Source of the DNA: Icerya purchasi
Taxonomy: Eukaryota > Arthropoda > Insecta > Hemiptera > Monophlebidae
Length of the DNA stretch: 64,000 nt
Assembly: GCA_039619475.1 (NCBI GenBank)
Contig: CM077115.1
Coordinates: 301,755,756-301,819,755, forward strand
Reading direction: 5' to 3'
Shown: positions 1 to 10,900 of the stretch, piece after piece
Numbering within the stretch: position 1 is the stretch's first letter
How the letters are laid out: every line of letters begins with the position of its first letter
Position numbers and translations under genes: made by a program
Notes under the pieces: generated by a model
Database searches by the model: none
What the model saw: only the letters and a program-made list of their open reading frames with translations
Told to the model about the DNA's origin: nothing

Positions 1-399
1 GTCGGCCAATCCCCCCCCCCCCCCCAAAAAAAAGTGAGTAGGGAGTTTGAGTTTCAGTAAACAAGAATATAGAATACAACGTTCGACAGAAAGTAAATAC
101 ACAGTTAAAATTCATTTTATTTATAAAGGATTTTTTTTTTTTTTATTTACAGAAAGATATCCTGTCCGTAAAGAGATACAACCATAATACTCACACGACT
201 GACAAGGAGATGTAATTTTTTTTTCTTTTGGTTTCATAAACACGGGGCCTTTGGGCTATCATGAAGCAACATACCTGACAAAAAATAAAAAAATGATAAT
301 CTTGCTTTTTACAGCTTAGTTAAAAGTTCCAAGCATTTGTTTCGACCTTTTTATCGTTTTTAATATATAATTTTGTGTGTATGGGTGATGAAAAATATG
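1..399. other. No gene recognised; homopolymer tracts
   Basis: AT-rich sequence opening with a poly(C)/poly(A) run (about 10-33) and a poly(T) run near 131-145. I see no coding signal, splice pattern or repeat family that I can name. Confidence 0.5.
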
Positions 400-690
400 T
401 AAAAATCTTCAAAATATGTACGAAACGTTCAAAATTTGCATTTATATTAGTGTATTTCGAATCTACAACCCTTGCAACGTCAAGATATGAAATATCAAAG
501 CATTAGTTCTGCAAGCAAAAAAAAATATGCATTATATGAATAACCCAGACAGTCGTCTAAAACACTGGAAGTGTGATGCAGAGATGAAAGAAATTCATCT
601 TACGTTATTGTTTGATAACATTTTAAAATTTCATAGGCTTTTAATGTAAATTAAACAAATCAGACATTTTTTTTCATCAAAATTAGGTTA
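400..690 (+). repeat. Dispersed repeat, copy A
   Basis: Two parts recur elsewhere in this window. The part around 445-560 matches 60940-61040 (shared core TATTTCGAATCTACAA followed by GAAATATCAAAGC). The part from 553 to 690 matches 31598-31730 over about 130 bp (shared core GTCTAAAAC, then TGGAAGTG, then ATGAAAGAAA, CTTACGT, TTTGATAA and ATAGGCTTTTAAT). A shorter related copy lies on the minus strand at 39120-39180. No coding capacity is visible. The family is unidentified; it behaves like an old non-autonomous element. Confidence 0.6.
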
Positions 691-2780
691 ATTGCTGCGC
701 TTACGTCATTTACAGTGGAATTTTCACTATAGTAGTGCACGTCCTGCACAACCCGAACCCTACTGATTATATATGTATACATTGTGCTATAATGAACAGT
801 GTTTTCTTCCAGATTTATTTTTTATTCTTTTTCGTGTTTATTAAAATTAATTAAGTTTTTATTAGAAGTAAAAGTTTTATTTTATTTTTTTTGTAGAATA
901 TTCATTAAAAATTGTTTTATCACTATTAAAGAAAAGTGAATAATTAGTAAGCAATTAAATTTAATCTATAGCTTATTACTGATAAAGTCGTAGATGAAAT
1001 TTATTTTATTTATAAATTTAGTGCATTTCGCGTTCCTTCTACTTTTCCGAAATTTTACGCACAAGATTCATGGTTTAATAATCTCTCGTTCGAATGGTCC
1101 GCTGTATTCCTAAATTTGTAAACCATTGAGTAGCAGTATTTAAATTCAAATGCACAGCTTAATGATAGCTAACTGAATGGATATGATCAAAAAGTGATCG
1201 TGGCCTCTTCTGAGGAAAATTGCGAAGTTCTATTATTTTAAGTAATTTTTGATTAGATAAACCTCTATTTCCATAAAATTAAGAAATAAACTTTAGTAAA
1301 ATTAGTAACATTTTTGTTCTATTAATATATGCACCTTTTTATTGGCTTTTGATTGTCCATAGTTCTTTCAAATAATCGTGCAATTCTTTTTGGATTAAAA
1401 ACTGGAACAATATACGTTTTTTGAAAACCAAATTCAAAAATTCTGTTTAAGATATGTTAAAATCTATTCAATTGTAATTTTTTCCTGAAAGGGGTTAGAA
1501 ATAATTTGCATTTCTCATCGGAAGGGTTAAAAAAAAATATATATATACATATATTTATCAACCAAGTGAGTTCCATACGTCCACATCGTGCAGGGTGGTA
1601 ATTTCCTATTCGGGGGGCTTGGCGCTGATTATAAAAGCTAAATCGGAGCTCGCAATACATCGCTGATAGGAAAACGGAGGAAGGTTCACTTGCCGAAGGT
1701 ATTCCTTTCATTAAATACCGCTAAGCTTTCTACTGCATTAATAACAGCAGATTATCAGCAACTCGCTCATGATACAGATGTCGCAGTTGGATTGGTGAAT
1801 ATCAATCTAGAGGGAATAGGAGCGTATCCGACGCCTTAAAACCGGGTCCTTTCGACTAAGGGAGTAAACCCTGACAGAAAATACAGTGGAACGCAACGGA
1901 AAACCACCACTCTACTCTTTCTCGATAATTATGGTGTGCCAAAGAAATAATACAAATGCTGCACCTTTGAGACACACTGATAGCGTGTCAGCCAACATGC
2001 GGTCTTGTTGGCACAGCACTCTGCAAGCGAGGACAAATACACTGAAGAATTGAAGTATCAATCCCTGGGTCATCGTGCGATAACAGAAAAAACAACATGG
2101 AAATAAGGTACGAAGAATTACATATAGTAATGACGAGAAACAATCTTTAACAAATATTCAAACATGAAGAGGATGGCAATGGAAAGAGAGGAATGGAAAT
2201 TAAAATTCCACCGACAAGGCTAAGCCTTTAGAATAAAGAAGATTTATATAGATACTTACAACGCAAGGTCGATAGTTTTTATGTATGGAATGGAACATTT
2301 TGGAAGTTTTATATTTCCTATTCGACTTCTTATGTGCTGAATGGTTCTTATGGTTGAAAGAACAGCTGTCAATCGATCGTCTTCCATCTACTCCGTATAA
2401 TATTAAGCTCTTCTGGGGTTTCACACTGCTTTTAATTCAATTTCGAGTACTAGACTTGTCATACAACTTAAAATTAAGTTTTCTTTTTAATGAACTGACC
2501 AATTTGATAAAAATTTGAATTCCTAAAACGCCATTTTGTCTCAGCGAACCCACAGGTACCATGTGAAGTCATTTTGTAACTTTTACATAGAGTAAAGCAA
2601 ACACTACTCATACATTATCTCTGTGGATTACAAAACTTCATATCGGTAACCGTCAATACTAAACACCAGTAATGGCCACAACAAGAGGTTGCAGGAAGTT
2701 GCCGAAAAATCATTCAAAGTGCTTGTAATAATTTTCTTTTCAACATCATCAACGAAAAAAAATACATACATATACATGTA
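691..2780. other. Unassigned region, one GC-richer island
   Basis: Mostly AT-rich with no recognisable gene. The stretch around 1560-2190 has visibly higher GC and looks like decayed transposon sequence. A short plus-strand reading around 2250-2310 vaguely recalls the C-terminal part of LINE reverse transcriptases, but it is too short and broken to assign. Confidence 0.3.
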
Positions 2781-2793
2781 TAGTAATTGGAAA

Positions 2794-2940
2794 AAATACA
2801 AATATAACAAACGCATTTAAATGTATAAATGATGTATACTACTTAGAAACGTTTTCGGGCATAGCCTATCATCAGCTAAAAATTTATAAAATCACCCTGA
2901 ATAAACTCTAAAAACAAATTCGTTTGTTATATTTGTATTT
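2794..2940. mobile_element. Small inverted-repeat element with hammerhead-like core
   Basis: A 147-bp element bounded by 20-bp perfect terminal inverted repeats (2794-2813 and 2921-2940; AATACAAATATAACAAACG on the left), extending inward with one mismatch. The interior holds, on the minus strand, the hammerhead-like core listed separately at 2841-2880. About 90 bp of the left half recurs at 12632-12722, so this is a dispersed family. There is no coding capacity. Non-autonomous elements carrying hammerhead motifs are known from Penelope-like and retrozyme-type retroelements; membership here is inference. Confidence 0.6.
2841..2880 (-). ncRNA. Hammerhead-ribozyme-like motif, copy 1
   Basis: The minus strand reads TTAG, then CTGATGA (2875-2869), then TAGGCTATGCCC, then GAAA (2856-2853), then ACGTTT, then CTAA. 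This is the hammerhead order: stem I strand, CUGAUGA core, stem II, GAAA core, stem III, cleavage-site base, stem I strand. Stem I pairs TTAG with CTAA plus a G-T pair, stem II is GGC/GCC around a TAT loop, and stem III is the self-complementary AACGTT. Stem II has an unpaired base next to the core, so activity may be weak. Core and stem order are seen directly; catalysis is inferred. Confidence 0.5.
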
Positions 2941-2984
2941 ATTCCTACCCTGGACGCGCCAGCGGCCTTCACCCAGCAACATGA

Positions 2985-4730
2985 TAATTTGATAGAGAAG
3001 ACTAAATAGCCAGACGGTCAGAAATGGAATTCACAAAGGACAACAGCAGCGGAACAACTGAAGGTAATGGGAAGAAAAGGATATAGGTTGCGTTATAAGG
3101 AGTAGAAAAACTCAAAGTCAAAAGTTGGGCGTAAAGAAGGGAGCGTTCGTTGAGGAGAACCGAACATTCGAAAAATATATGATTAGAATCACAGATATAA
3201 AGAGGCTCCGAAAATGAAGGGAGCAGAAAGGAGAAGGCTACAAAGCGAATTGCAAACGAGAAGAGGGGAGAAGAATGATTGATCCTCAGTCTAATTAAGG
3301 AAACAACAGTGGATTGATAGCAGACAGGAATAGAGTGAAACCAAGGCAGGGAACGAGGAACCGGTTGAGTAAGACAGTACTGCAAATGGCGACTAGTTAA
3401 TAAAGATGGATAAACGTGAAACAAAAGTCTGGAATGATTAGCGCCTGATAGGGAAAGGATGCCTGAAGAAGAGAAAGAGTCGAGGAATAGACCATTGCGG
3501 GCGGCTGAGTAAGCAAAGAGTCAGCTGAGTCATTTCTCTCTATGCTGGAATGACTAGGAACCCACAAAAAGTCTATGAGGATGGAACGGGATGAGAACAA
3601 AGTAGAGACGAGAGAACGAACTGAGAGAAAGATACCGTCGTAGGAATGAGAAGGAGGAGAGAAGATAGAATCGGAAACGATCAGGAATTTGCGGAACCCA
3701 CTTGTGGAGATAAAATAAATAGCACAGAGTGCAAATCGATTCGGCCGAGAAGATAGAGCAGAAAGAAAGAAGTCTGAAGGACTCAGAGCGCTGAAACGAA
3801 GGAGACGTAAACGCATCACCCACGCCCCCATCACTCTTCGAACCATCCGTAAAGATTAAGACATGGAAAGGAAAAGAGGAGTCCAGCAGATAAAGGAATT
3901 CATAGTTGACTACATTGTGAGAGAAAGAATTAGCTCGGATCCGGAGGGAGGAGAAACTGATAGGGTACCATATACTATTAAAATCACGAGAAAAGTAAGG
4001 AAGACTGTTACAATGGAGAACGTGGGGAGAAACTTTGGAAACATGAGCAGCTATATGTGATAAAATCGTGATTCTATGAGGAGCAAAGCGCCAGTGGTTT
4101 TTAATCGGGGGGGGGGGGGTAATATTAGATGAAGTGGGGAGGCGTTTTATTAAAAATCGATAACCGAGGAGTGAACGGCGAATGAATAGAGGTTGAGTGG
4201 CGAATTCGGATAAAATTGAAGGATTGGAAGAAGATTTTAAAGCGCCAATTAACAGACGCAGGCAGGAATTTTAAATTGAGTCAAGCATGGAAAGGAGAGA
4301 TTTGGAGACATTGCCATAAATGAAGGAACAGTAATCGAATTTTGACCGAATAATTGATCTGTAAAGAATTAAAAGAATAGACGGGTTGCCACCCCATCCG
4401 AGAGGAGATAAAAATTTGAGAAGATTAAGTCTTTTAACAGAGGAATTATAGATATAATTAATTTGTCCATTAAACGTAAGGCGACTATTTAAGAAAAGGC
4501 CGTGGTAACATATGAAATTAACAGTGGGAATAGGAAAACCAGATACACTGATGTTTATAAGAGCACAGTTAAAGGAGCGGAGAAAAAAAATGATGCAGAA
4601 GAACTTGGAAGATTAAAGAATGAGGTGATGTATTTGTTCCAATTACATATTTTATATTTAACAAACAGTATTTTAAATGATTCTCTTTCTCTCTCTCTAT
4701 GTATATATATATACATACGCATGTAGTGGG
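2985..4730 (-). mobile_element. I-type LINE fragment, copy 1 (RNase H and C-terminus)
   Basis: Minus-strand 3' part of a non-LTR retrotransposon. Around 3865-3780 the frame reads IFTDGSK, the first RNase H aspartate motif. The pieces at 3846-3397 continue with an FSAE-type glutamate motif and a VPSHS segment equivalent to the GHSG motif. The tail at 3424-3002 carries a cysteine/histidine segment. Several frameshifts break it. The same family recurs at 44740-45335, 47080-47612, 47655-48884 and 51090-51900; the phrase SFCSIFSAE is shared with the copy at 48.5 kb. The sequence upstream to about 4500 also matches that copy (GCGCCAGTGG region). Pseudogenised. Confidence 0.65.
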
Positions 4731-4739
4731 CCAAAGGAA

Positions 4740-5350
4740 GCTACACGAGCGTCATAATTAACTATATGCCATTTTTTTAAGTTTATTCGCAAAAAATGCA
4801 TAAAGATGTAAAGTAAACAACATTCCAAATATTTTTCTATTTCTAGACAAAAAACCAAACGAATTCACGAAATTAGCAAAAAAAAACGACATGATTGCGT
4901 GTAGTAATAAAACTCAAAAATTTAGAATAAAAATGGAGAAAATTATTAAAGAAACTTGTAAATTATAAAAAATAAACGTTACATTTACTCATAGTAAAAA
5001 AACTTCAAAAGAAACGACACATTTATGTGTAATCAAAGAAACTTGGAATTTAGGCAAATACGAGACTCGATAAAATTAGGCTTTATTGATACTGGTTGTG
5101 TGGTGTTTGAACCGGTTTCTGTTCAAGGATAGAAAAAAAACAACTCTTTTCGCAACTCCGTTTCAACTTCTGTGCTGTTTACACACATTTTTCGTTTAAA
5201 CAAACTCATTAATGCATGCTAGGAACTTCGGACTATCACCTAAAATCATTTTTGAACCGTCAAAGTGTCATTTCTGTAGTCAAAATTTTAATTTTCGTAA
5301 CACCGTTCTCAAGTGTTCCCTATTTGAAAAAATCTTTTGGCACACCCTGT
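4740..5350. other. No gene recognised
   Basis: AT-rich spacer between two LINE fragments. A (TA)-rich stretch ends near 5360 at the 3' border of the next LINE. Nothing else can be supported. Confidence 0.4.
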
Positions 5351-5550
5351 ATATATATTATTATTATTTCTAATTAGCCATTGATGGACTACGTTGTCAA
5401 CTGGTTCTGCAATTCCTCTTCCTCTCTTTCCATACTGCTTTCATTCTTTCACTGTGTCTTTTTTTTTCTTTCTTCGGTCCACAGAATGCCAGTTCTTCCT
5501 TCCCGTTTCTCCGCGAATCTTTTGCAGTCAAATAATTTCTTCTTTAACGT

Positions 5551-7560
5551 TCATCGCTGTTCTATATCTTCAGGCGTAATCTTGAGTTCATCCAGGTCTT
5601 TTTTGGTCTCTATGTACCACGTACCGTTTATTTTCAGCTTTCGCATGTAACTGAACAACCTCCTTTGCATATGACCGTAGAATCGAATTCTTCTTTTCCG
5701 GATCTCGGTAATGATGCTTTCCACATGTTGGTATATTTCCTGGTTACTCCTTTTTATATGTTTTCCACCTTGTTTCACTGGTCCCAGTATTCTTCTTACG
5801 ATCTTTCTTTCTGCGATTTCAAGTTGCTCATTTAATTCTTTTCTGTTCATTGTTAGGCCTTCCGCTGCATATAATGCTTCTGGTCTGATCACAGTTTTGT
5901 AGTGTCTCAGTTTAGCATTTCTTGATAGATATTTCTTTTGTTACCTAAAAAGCCGCTTTCATTCTATCGATCCTATATTTCATTGCTTCTTTTTCTGACA
6001 CACTCTGCTCGATTAATTCTCCCAGGTACTTGAATTTATTAACTCTCTTCACTTGACCCACATCAATTTTTATTCTATCAGGAGCGGTTTTCAAAGGAAA
6101 TTTGCAGCCCTGCTCTATCCGCTTGCTCCTTTAATAGTTCTATCTGCCGCTTTGCTGTCTCCATAAATTCCGCTGTTATTGCCAGATCGTCTGCAAAAGC
6201 TAAACAATCTATTAATAAATTATCCTTTTTGTATCCTAGTTTAATTTTCCCAGTGATATTTTCTTCATTCATAGCTTTTTTCCATTCTTTTATAATTTTT
6301 TCAAGTATGCGGTTAAAAAGTAAAGGCGACAGACCATCCCCCTGTCTAACTCCTGTTTTTATTTCAAACTGTCTAGATATTTCACCTCTAAATTTTACTT
6401 TAGCATATGTTTGTTAACGTTTTTATTATTAAGCTTGTGGTTTTTTTGTCCAGGCCAAATTCGTTAAGGACATTAAACAACACTGTTCTATCTACGGAAT
6501 TGTACGCTTTCTTAAAATCGACGAACGTTATTACATACTTTTTGGATCTTTTCTTCAGATACAGCACTATTGATTTGAGGTTGAAAACTTGTTCTACACA
6601 TGATCTATGTTTCCTGAATCCACATTGATATTCGCCAATTTGTGGGTCCAGTTGTTCTTCTGCTCTAGTTTGAATTGCCTTAGGGAGTATTTTATAGGTA
6701 ACTGGTAACAGCGAGATATCTCTGTAATTGTTCACATCTGTCTGTTTTCCTTTCTTATGTAGTGGATATATCGATGCTGTCGTCCAATCCTGGGGGATTG
6801 TTTCTGTTTCCCAAATATTTTTGATTATTTCAATCAATTTGTTTTGGCATATATCATTCGAATTTTTCCATAACTCTGCTATTATTGTATCCTCTCCTGG
6901 GGATATTATTGTTCTTCAAAGATTTAATTATATTAGCAATTTTTCCTTTATCTGAAGGCACAGAGTCGTCATTCCTATGACCTTCTTCGCAGGTGAAGGT
7001 TAGTGTTGGTCTTTCGCAGTTTAGCAGCGTTTCGAAATACTCTGCCAATATTTCACAATTTTCTTTGTTACTAAAAGCCATCTTTTGATTTCTGTCTTTG
7101 AACATAAGACATGGGTATATAAATTTATTCACATTTTGTTTGAATGTTTTATAGAAATCCCTTGTGTTGTTCTTCTGGAAGTCTTGCTCGATTGTACTTA
7201 GTTGATCACTGTGATATGTTCTTTTCACCTTTCTAATGATCTTTCCTGTCTCTTTCCTCGTTTCTATAAAATATGTTCTATTTTTTACATTTTTATTTGC
7301 ATTCCACTTTTTCCACGCCTGTTGTCTTTTTTCAACGGCTACTTCACATTCGTAGTTCCACCACGAATGTTTTCTTATTTTTTTTTAAGCTAAGCGTTTC
7401 TTTAGCCGTTTGCACCAAGGCCTTTTAGTTGTTTCCAATTCTCCGAATTTTTAGTCTCTAGTTTATCCTTCAATTCAGATCCTTTCTTTAATTTCATTGT
7501 GTCATACTGGTTTATTTTTGTTTTAGTTTGTTTCCTTGTATTTCTTGGTTGAAAATTAAT
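5551..7560 (-). pseudogene. LINE reverse transcriptase remnant
   Basis: Broken ORF in at least four frames. The linker (7228-6854) leads into the RT fingers and palm (6837-6400), with the first catalytic aspartate in FVDFKKAY. The palm continues at 6272-6078 with FADDLAI, which supplies the paired catalytic aspartates. The C-terminal domain is at 5892-5551 (motif EIRKRRIRFYGHMQRR). The enzyme would copy its own RNA at a nicked target. Frameshifts lie near 6840, between 6400 and 6272, and between 6078 and 5892, so no full protein can be made. Confidence 0.75.
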
Positions 7561-7860
7561 TTTAATTTTAGAAAGCTAATGATCTGAGTCCAGTTTAGCA
7601 TTTCTCATTACTTTTACATTTTGTATCTCCTTTGTGGATACTTTTGACACCACCACATGCATTGGCGCACTCAACGGAGGTGCCACGGGGCCATTGCTCC
7701 CTCCAAAAAATCTTCGAAATTTTTTTCAAAATTAGTTTTGTAGCGTAAAGCGGAATAGTACAGAAAAAAGAAATAAATTCGATGAAGAAATATGAAATAA
7801 TTTTGTTTTACGTTGCTTCGTTGGGTTGTATATAGTAGTGATGGGTAAGTTCGTTATTTA

Positions 7861-9158
7861 CGAGGGTGGTTCAAATATAAACCGGAATTTGTCATAAAAA
7901 TTTTTATTTTATACTTACAGTGCTCATATTTTTTACAATTTTTCGAGATAACCCCCCTCGCACGCTACGCACTTTTTCCACCTCTCCGGCAATTTTTTTA
8001 TTCCTTTTTTGTAAAAATCTCGCGGCTTGTCACATAGCCATTTGCGCACGAACGATTCCACCTCATCGTTGCTGTCGAAACGTTGTCCACCAAGTGCTTC
8101 TTTCAACGGGCCAAACAAATAATAATCACAAGGCGACAAATCTGGACTGTAAGGAGGATGTTCAAGTGTTTCCCAGCCCAATTCGGCCAATGTCTCCATC
8201 GTGAGCCGAGCGGTATGTGGCCTGGCGTTGTCTTGAAGCAGTATCGCACTACGGATCAGAATTTCGCGCCTTTTTGTTCGATAGGCCGGTTTGACTGTTT
8301 TTTAGGAGGTTACTGTAATACTGCGCCGTCACAGTACGTTGTTCAGTTAGGAAATCGACTGCGATCACTCCCTTCATGACCCAAAACACGGTACACAACA
8401 CCTTCCCAGCTGACTGTGTAACCTTCGCTTTGACTGGCGCTCCCTCTTTTTTCTTCCGCCACTCCATAGACGAGCGTTTACTCTCCGGCGTATAGTAGTG
8501 TACCCAAGTTTCGTCCGTGGTGAATATTCGCCGCAATAAATTCTCTCCTTCCCCTTCATACCGCTGCAGGAGACGCGTACAAACTTCCCAACGAGTGAAT
8601 TTCTGTTCAAAATTCAGAAGTCTTGGCACCCATCTGGCTGCAATTTTGCGATAACCTAGCCGATCATGAATTATTGTCTCAATACTACCCATGCTGATGC
8701 CCAATTCGTCGGTCATATCGTGTAGACGGACGCGTCGGTCAGCCAAAATGAGTTGTTCGATGGCTTTGACGTGTTCATCTGTAATGCTGGTTTTTGGGCG
8801 CCGCGCGTGTGGTATGTTTGACACCACTTCACGTCCTTTTCGAAACGTGGAACACCACTCGTACACTTGAGTTTTGGAGAGACACTCATCCCCGAACTGT
8901 TCGCGTAATTTTCGGTAAATTTCCACGGATTTTACGTCGTCTTTGACTAAAAAACGAATAATGATGCATTGCGCAACAGACACTGGTACTTCTTTTTCAC
9001 TCATGGCTCTAACTACACTAAAAAGTGAGGTTACGTGGTTCTAATTGCTCTACACGCTTCGTAACAAACCGGTCTAACTGCCAGTGCAACCACTTTTTCC
9101 ACAATAAATTTTTCGCGCGTTTATTTAAAAATTCCGGTTTATATTTGAACTACCCTCG
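7861..9158 (-). mobile_element. Mariner transposon inserted in the hAT
   Basis: 1298-bp element with terminal inverted repeats of about 29 bp and one mismatch (7861-7889 and 9130-9158; outer end CGAGGGTGGTTCAAATATAA). It is flanked on each side by the TA target duplication (7859-7860 and 9159-9160). The transposase gene is on the minus strand. Length, TIR length and TA target are standard for mariner. Its GC content is clearly above the surroundings, which suggests a recent arrival. Confidence 0.93.
7933..9004 (-). pseudogene. Mariner DD34D transposase, single frameshift
   Basis: Starts at ATG 9004 (MSEKEVPVSVAQ), runs in one frame to about 8300, shifts once in an A-run near 8298-8305, then continues to a stop at 7933. 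With the extra base ignored the length is 357 codons, close to the family norm. The N-terminus carries the helix-turn-helix DNA-binding part (SKTQVYEWCSTFRKGRE, then GRP-like ARRPKTS). The catalytic triad is present: TTDETW, LLQDNARPHT and SPCDYYLF, with exactly 34 residues between the second and third aspartates. The usual HDN is QDN here. The cut-and-paste enzyme is inactive as written only because of the frameshift. Confidence 0.9.
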
Positions 9159-9160
9159 TA

Positions 9161-10471
9161 TAAGGACCTGGAACTGAATCACAGGTTCGGGAACTGCATC
9201 CCGGATAGTATCCAGCAGACCCAAAAAGCCATTATATCCGAAGAATATCCGACAGCGATTTACGTCCATTGCATGTCACATAGTCTGAATCTTGCGATTT
9301 CAGACGCCGTTGAAATTCTTTCAATTCGTAATTGTATCGCTGTGGTGGGAAAGATAGCCGTGTTTTTTGATAAACCTAAACGTAAAGAAGTTTTGACTCA
9401 AAACATTGAAAAATTCATCACCGATAGCGGGAACCAAAAATATCTAAAAGAACTATGTCCAACTAGATGGGTCGAGCGACACGACGCTATTTTAGTTTTC
9501 GTTCAGTTATTTCATCCAATTATTGTTTCCCTTAAACAGATCTCGAAATGGGATGATAGAGATTCCTCAAGTGGCGCCTATTGTTTTTACAATTCTCTTC
9601 AACGATCGGAATTCATAATATCTCTACTTTGTGGCGAGAAGCTGTTCAGTTATACTCTTTGCCTTTGAGCCGAAAGTTACAAGAAAAAGACTCGGATTTA
9701 TCGAAAGCTGTTGATTTGGTCAAAATTGCAATACGAACACTTTTGACTGAAAGAGAAAATGCTGAAGCGTGTTTTGCAAAAATATTTCAGACTGCTCAAA
9801 ATATTGCACAAAGGTTGAATATTATTATGATCGAAGCTCCTCGCACAAAGGTTGAATATTATTATGATCGAAGCTCCTCGCACAACTACTCAGCAAACTT
9901 TGAGAAGTAACGTTTCAACAGAAAATACAGAAGAATATTTTCGTCACAATATTTTTATATACCTTGGGTAGACATGTTTTCCCAACAACTCAATGTACGT
10001 TTTTTAAAGCATGAAACTATTCTTTCCAGTTTTTCTTGTCTATTTCCTACCGAACTACCAATCGATGAAAATCGAATAAAGCAATTTCTGGAATTATGTC
10101 GATTTTACTCAAGAGACCTTCCTTATTACTCGGAATCGTCGTTAAAGTCAACTATTCAGCTGTGGTACACCAAATTTTGTGATTCCGATCAAAATATTTC
10201 AATTCCGAAAAACGCTATCACGGCATTAAACTTGTGCGATGAGACATCATTTGACCGTGTAAATACACTCTTACGCATCTTTCTCACCATCCCAATTACT
10301 ACGGCCACAGCAGAAAGATCATTCTCGACGTTGAGAAGATTGAAGACGTATTTGCGAAATCACATCGGTCAAGTTCGTCTTAATGGACTTGCCATGCTGA
10401 ATATACACCGTGAAATAAATATAATTGCCGACGAGGTATTAGATCTTTATAAAAAACCCTCGAAAACTTAA
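9161..10471 (+). pseudogene. hAT (ZMYM1-like) transposase remnant
   Basis: Plus-strand coding remnant beginning directly after the mariner. It has AIYVHCMSHSLNLAISDA, part of the RNase H-like catalytic core, then LCPTRWVERHDA, the CxxH/R-W region typical of the family. The end is TTATAERSFSTLRRLKTYLR, the hATC dimerisation domain, with stop near 10469. It is broken by a frameshift near 9590, by a 37-bp tandem duplication at 9806-9879, and by a short insertion near 9952. The N-terminal zinc finger and first catalytic part are absent. Confidence 0.85.
9806..9879 (+). repeat. 37-bp tandem duplication inside the hAT transposase
   Basis: GCACAAAGGTTGAATATTAT and the 17 bases after it (9806-9842) are repeated exactly at 9843-9879. 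Thirty-seven is not a multiple of three, so the second copy is read in another frame and breaks the transposase. The two copies are identical, so the event is young or homogenised. Confidence 0.9.
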
Positions 10472-10544
10472 TTTTGTTTTGTAATGTTTTGTTTTACTAA
10501 TTTTTTGTTAAAAAAACATACACATTTACTTTTTGCTTCTATTA

Positions 10545-10722
10545 CAAGGTGCGGCAGCATAACTTCCTTTTTTAAAATGCGCCACTTTTTTTCTAATTGG
10601 CAATATGTATGCTTCTTCCCTTGCAGTTTTATTTCGATTTTCTGTTATTATTTCTCTTTAACAAAATTTAGTAGAAAAAAAGTGGCGCATTTTAAAAAAG
10701 GAAATTATGCTGCCGCACCCTG
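10545..10722. mobile_element. MITE with long terminal inverted repeats
   Basis: 178-bp non-coding element in the 3' part of the hAT. Its ends are inverted repeats of about 48 bp (CAAGGTGCGGCAGCATAACT on the left; the complement of the right end reads CAGGGTGCGGCAGCATAATT). The same 5 bp, TATTA, flank it at 10540-10544 and 10723-10727. The superfamily is not determined. Confidence 0.75.
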
Positions 10723-10900
10723 TATTAATGTTACATACAGCTATTTTTTAAAAATAAAATTCGTTAATTTTGGATTTTTTTTTTTTTTTTTTTGATAAAA
10801 TTCATTAGTTTTGTTGTTTTTTTTTAAACCGAGTTACCATCCTCTAACTCATCTTCTAAATTCTAGCCCCGACCAAAAAAAAATCCTGAGTGCGCCTTTG

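Larger units (their letters stand above)
7660..10900 (+). mobile_element. hAT transposon inserted in the LINE
   Basis: Termini are near-identical 14-bp inverted repeats: CATTGGCGCACTCA at 7660-7673 and the complement of CAAAGGCGCACTCA at 10887-10900. Both sides carry the same 8-bp target duplication, ACCACATG, at 7652-7659 and 10901-10908. An 8-bp duplication is the hAT hallmark. The interior encodes the C-terminal two thirds of a ZMYM1-like hAT transposase on the plus strand. The N-terminal part is missing, apparently lost by internal deletion, and a mariner occupies 7861-9158. A MITE sits in the 3' part at 10545-10722. The element is non-autonomous. Confidence 0.9.

Noticed and set aside
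4108..4120. Poly(G) run and similar homopolymers as regulatory or G-quadruplex sites
   Set aside because: Single homopolymer runs in LINE debris; no spaced G-tract pattern.
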